Assembly: GCA_963752965.1 (NCBI GenBank)
Contig: CAVWAJ010000016.1
Coordinates: 124,001 to 188,000 of the forward strand
DNA from: QHXW01 sp963752965
Lineage (GTDB): Bacteria; Acidobacteriota; Terriglobia; Bryobacterales; Bryobacteraceae
Direction: 5' to 3'
DNA length: 64,000 nt
Positions 61,598 to 64,000 of this stretch are shown here, one piece after another. Both the position numbers and the translations under genes were made by a program. Each line of letters begins with the position of its first letter. The first letter of the stretch is position 1. Below the pieces are notes generated by a model. It made no database searches, was not told the DNA's origin, and saw only the letters and a list, made by a program, of their open reading frames with translations.

Positions 61598-61658
61598 GTT
61601 CCTTTAATCTACCATTCCCCAACCACTTGCAAAACTGTCACCGCATCACGTAGACGGG

Positions 61659-64000
61659 TCAATCATTGTCGCCGTCACTTGCACGGGGCGTGCTGACCAT
61701 CACCGATGTGTCCTTCCAGTCCCATGAACCCGAGCGGGCCGGCAGGTCGTGGGCGCCGGCGTACTGGTTGCGAGTGGCTTGCGTTTTCGACTCCCAATCG
61801 CCGAGCGGGTACAACAACTGGCGATAGATCAGATAGGTCATATCCACGGTGCGAACAGGGAGATGATCCTTGACGTCATCGACCTTGTCCACAAACCGCC
61901 GGCCGTTGGCCTCAGCCACTCGCGGGTACCAACTCTTGTACCAAGTGGACACGGCATCTGAGAATGCCTGGTTCCGCTGCTCGCGGATATTCTCGGCGAT
62001 ATCGAGCGCACGGTCGAGAGCCGCCACCGCACGCTTGGCATCGGCCTTCGCCGCCGCAGTCTGGGCCGCTTGCAGCGCCGTGTTGATACGCGCGAGGTCC
62101 AGCAGCATCTCAATGTTTTGCCGGTAAAGCTGGGCGATTCCAATGTAAAGCTCCAGGTTGTAGCGGTTGAACTGGACCTGCTGGAGATCTTGGTGCAGCC
62201 GGTCCAGCAGTTCGTCGTTATCAGCGAGGAAACGGCCGGCCAGTTGCAAACGCCGCTGGCTCAGCGAAGCCCAGTCGTAACTCATTGTGAGAGCACCCGC
62301 CGAAGGCACCGAAGGCAACGGCAGCGTCTGGTCCTCGGCCGGTTGTGGCGGATGGTTGATGCGATCCCAGTCACCCCAGATCGGCGTGCGCGTATCGGAA
62401 GCCACGGTCTCCCAGCTCTCCTTCCAAAACTGCCCCTGTTCACTCAGCAGTTGGTAAACGCGGCCCATGCTGCTCGCGCCAGGCCCGTAGAAGAGCGGAT
62501 AGAACAGGTTCATGAGCTCCTGCTCGCCGGCAGCCTTGGGGTGCCACGCGGCCGCTGAGCCCGTCGCATAGCCCAGCCACATCACCTCGGGATGAATTCC
62601 CGTGTCCGCCCAGCCGGCGACAAACGTTCCCATCAAGTCGGCGTTTTTCCGTGCCGGTGCGTTCTCGATCGTGTCGAGCATCTGGCCCACGTAACCGGGA
62701 CCGTATTCCACTACTCCGTAGGCCCCGCCGGAACCGCTGGGAATGTGGTCCTCCAGGGGCAGCATGTAATAGTTCGAGAACAGGAACTCCTTCCAGCCCA
62801 CCGTGGAAGTGAAGATCGTTTGCCGGATGCCGTGCGCCTTGAAAACGGGATCAAATTCCGGCCCATAGACCTCGCCGTTCACCATGTGGCTGGGCAGCGA
62901 AGCGATGTCGTCGGGCTTCATGGGGTACTCGCCCCAGAACAGCACGGTGCGGCCTCGGTCATGCAGGTAACCGGCCGTCTTGGTCACGAACTCTGCCAGC
63001 AGTTTGCCGACACTACCTTTTTCTTTCGCGGCATCCGCTTCATTGCACTGGTCATTTTTCGCGAGCCCGACGTAATATGCCTCGTCGGTGGAGAGCACAA
63101 AGTACTTCCCGCCCTTGTTGGCGTCCAGCAGATCCTGGAACATTCCTTCGTACAGCTTGTAGGTTTCCGGATTGGTTGCGCAGGCCTCGTAGTTACTTTC
63201 CGGATACTCGCGCAGAGCCGCGTATTCCGGGTGCTTCAGGATGAAGGCGATGTGGGCGGGCCCGTCCAGATAGGGGATCACCTGGATGTGGTACTTCAGG
63301 CCGTAATCGGTGAGCTCTTGCAACTCGGCGGGAGAAAGTGCGTAGGGTTCAACCAGCGGCGCCGCGCTCTTGTATTGGAAATGGCCCTCCAGTTTGATGG
63401 AGAACCCGTTGATCTTATAGAAAGACGCCTGGCGCAGCGCTTGCTTCAGGATGGGCAGAGGCTCCAGGTGATGAGCATCGTCCCAGTAGATGATGCGCAT
63501 TTCAAGATCGGGCCAATCGGTGATCTCGCCCTCCGGCACCAAAAACCGGCCAGCGCTCGGCTTGATCAACTGCACCAGTGTCTGCACTCCGTAGAACAGG
63601 CCCGGCGCTGCATTAGCCGTCACGCGGATTTCCCGCGGCGCCAGCGTGAGCCGGTACGCCTGTTCCGCGATAGCGTCGCTGTTGTTGTCGGTGGCTCCGT
63701 CGATGGTGACGGATTTTGGGGCCACCGCCAGCCGGATCACGCCTCGGCCCGCACCTGCCTCGGCAAGACGCAGGCCAAATCGTTCACTCAACAGCTCTTT
63801 CAACGACTGAACCGCGACGTCGTCCGCCTTCACCCCGCGTTCCACAACAACCTGCCATCCGTCCGCCAACGCAAAATCGTTCGGCCCCAACGTCACCTTT
63901 TGCGGAATCGGCAGAACGGTGTAGCCGCGTGACGTCAATGGGGAAACGGTATCGGCCAGCAGGGGATGTACCCCAATGAGCAAAAGTAGAGCGGCTAGCG
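61659..64000 (-). CDS. GH20-type glycoside hydrolase (beta-N-acetylhexosaminidase-like), 5' end outside window
   Basis: More than 774 residues. The reading frame is open to the window edge, and the hydrophobic LALLLLIGVHPLLA there is the end of a signal peptide, so the start lies beyond 64000. A GH20b-type N-terminal domain (IPQKVTLGPNDFALADGWQVVVE, APGLFYGVQTLVQLI) leads to a TIM barrel (MRIIYWDDAHHLEPLPILKQALRQASFYKINGFSIKLEGHF). The acidic pair sits at YFVLSTDEAYYVG, in place of the usual G-G-D-E, so the specificity may differ. A long helical C-terminal domain follows. It is chromosomal, outside the element. Confidence 0.82.
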   Translation of the reverse strand, partial: LAALLLLIGVHPLLADTVSPLTSRGYTVLPIPQKVTLGPNDFALADGWQVVVERGVKADDVAVQSLKELLSERFGLRLAEAGAGRGVIRLAVAPKSVTIDGATDNNSDAIAEQAYRLTLAPREIRVTANAAPGLFYGVQTLVQLIKPSAGRFLVPEGEITDWPDLEMRIIYWDDAHHLEPLPILKQALRQASFYKINGFSIKLEGHFQYKSAAPLVEPYALSPAELQELTDYGLKYHIQVIPYLDGPAHIAFILKHPEYAALREYPESNYEACATNPETYKLYEGMFQDLLDANKGGKYFVLSTDEAYYVGLAKNDQCNEADAAKEKGSVGKLLAEFVTKTAGYLHDRGRTVLFWGEYPMKPDDIASLPSHMVNGEVYGPEFDPVFKAHGIRQTIFTSTVGWKEFLFSNYYMLPLEDHIPSGSGGAYGVVEYGPGYVGQMLDTIENAPARKNADLMGTFVAGWADTGIHPEVMWLGYATGSAAAWHPKAAGEQELMNLFYPLFYGPGASSMGRVYQLLSEQGQFWKESWETVASDTRTPIWGDWDRINHPPQPAEDQTLPLPSVPSAGALTMSYDWASLSQRRLQLAGRFLADNDELLDRLHQDLQQVQFNRYNLELYIGIAQLYRQNIEMLLDLARINTALQAAQTAAAKADAKRAVAALDRALDIAENIREQRNQAFSDAVSTWYKSWYPRVAEANGRRFVDKVDDVKDHLPVRTVDMTYLIYRQLLYPLGDWESKTQATRNQYAGAHDLPARSGSWDWKDTSVMVSTPRASDGDND

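Noticed and set aside
1..64000. CRISPR arrays, rRNA genes and prophage structural genes
   Set aside because: No regularly spaced repeats, no rRNA-like conserved stretches and no capsid, tail or terminase genes were seen.

Overview
The window is a GC-rich bacterial segment that looks like one large integrated element with a little chromosome on each side. A complete tRNA-Ser(CGA) gene lies at 61508-61597 on the minus strand, with a tyrosine integrase beside its 3' end. The last 26 bp of that tRNA, including CCA, occur again in direct orientation at 192-217. I read 192-61533 (about 61.3 kb) as an integrative and mobilizable element, or a mosaic island descended from one. Family composition suggests an Acidobacteriota-like host, but this is inference and I could not test it.

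Layout. 0.6-15 kb: methyltransferase, NarX/DegS-type histidine kinase with LuxR-type regulator, Pal-like lipoprotein, ClC channel, broken TPR membrane protein, secreted beta-propeller-like protein, MsrPQ repair system, HAD protein and ClpB. 15.6-43 kb: central-carbon and energy block with a gnd remnant, zwf, ppk2, a complete N-type (alternative Na+/H+) ATPase operon, fba, a SpoIIAA-like protein, xfp, ackA, a HAD phosphatase split by an IS21-family element, glgX, glgP, a glycoamylase-like protein, pgm and a transaldolase remnant. 43-56.5 kb: stress and envelope proteins (17M-like proteins, UPF0182, BON, PRC-barrel, SYLF, AI-2E permease) mixed with many remnants. 56.9-61.5 kb: mobility module with relaxase, ribbon-helix-helix accessory, repeat-rich region, helix-turn-helix protein, PIN toxin-antitoxin pair and integrase. 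Beyond the tRNA is a GH20-type glycosidase running off the window.

How the genes fit together. GlgX and GlgP release glucose-1-phosphate from glycogen, Pgm makes glucose-6-phosphate, and Zwf (with the now broken Gnd) feeds the pentose-phosphate pool. Xfp cleaves sugar phosphate to acetyl phosphate, and AckA turns that into ATP and acetate. PPK2 interconverts polyphosphate and nucleotides, and the N-ATPase can spend ATP on ion pumping. ClpB, MsrPQ and the stress proteins would protect cells. The cargo therefore resembles a transferable reserve-fermentation and stress-survival island.

State of the DNA. Single-base frameshifts cluster in the ClC/TPR locus and the N-ATPase operon, while ClpB, Xfp, GlgP, GlgX and the UPF0182 protein are intact. 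Several genes survive only as ends with the middle missing (gnd, a 17M-like protein, an enoyl-CoA hydratase) or as one terminus (tal, pckA, atpD copy 2, xfp copy 2, a P-type ATPase). Real decay and sequencing or assembly error cannot be separated from the sequence alone.
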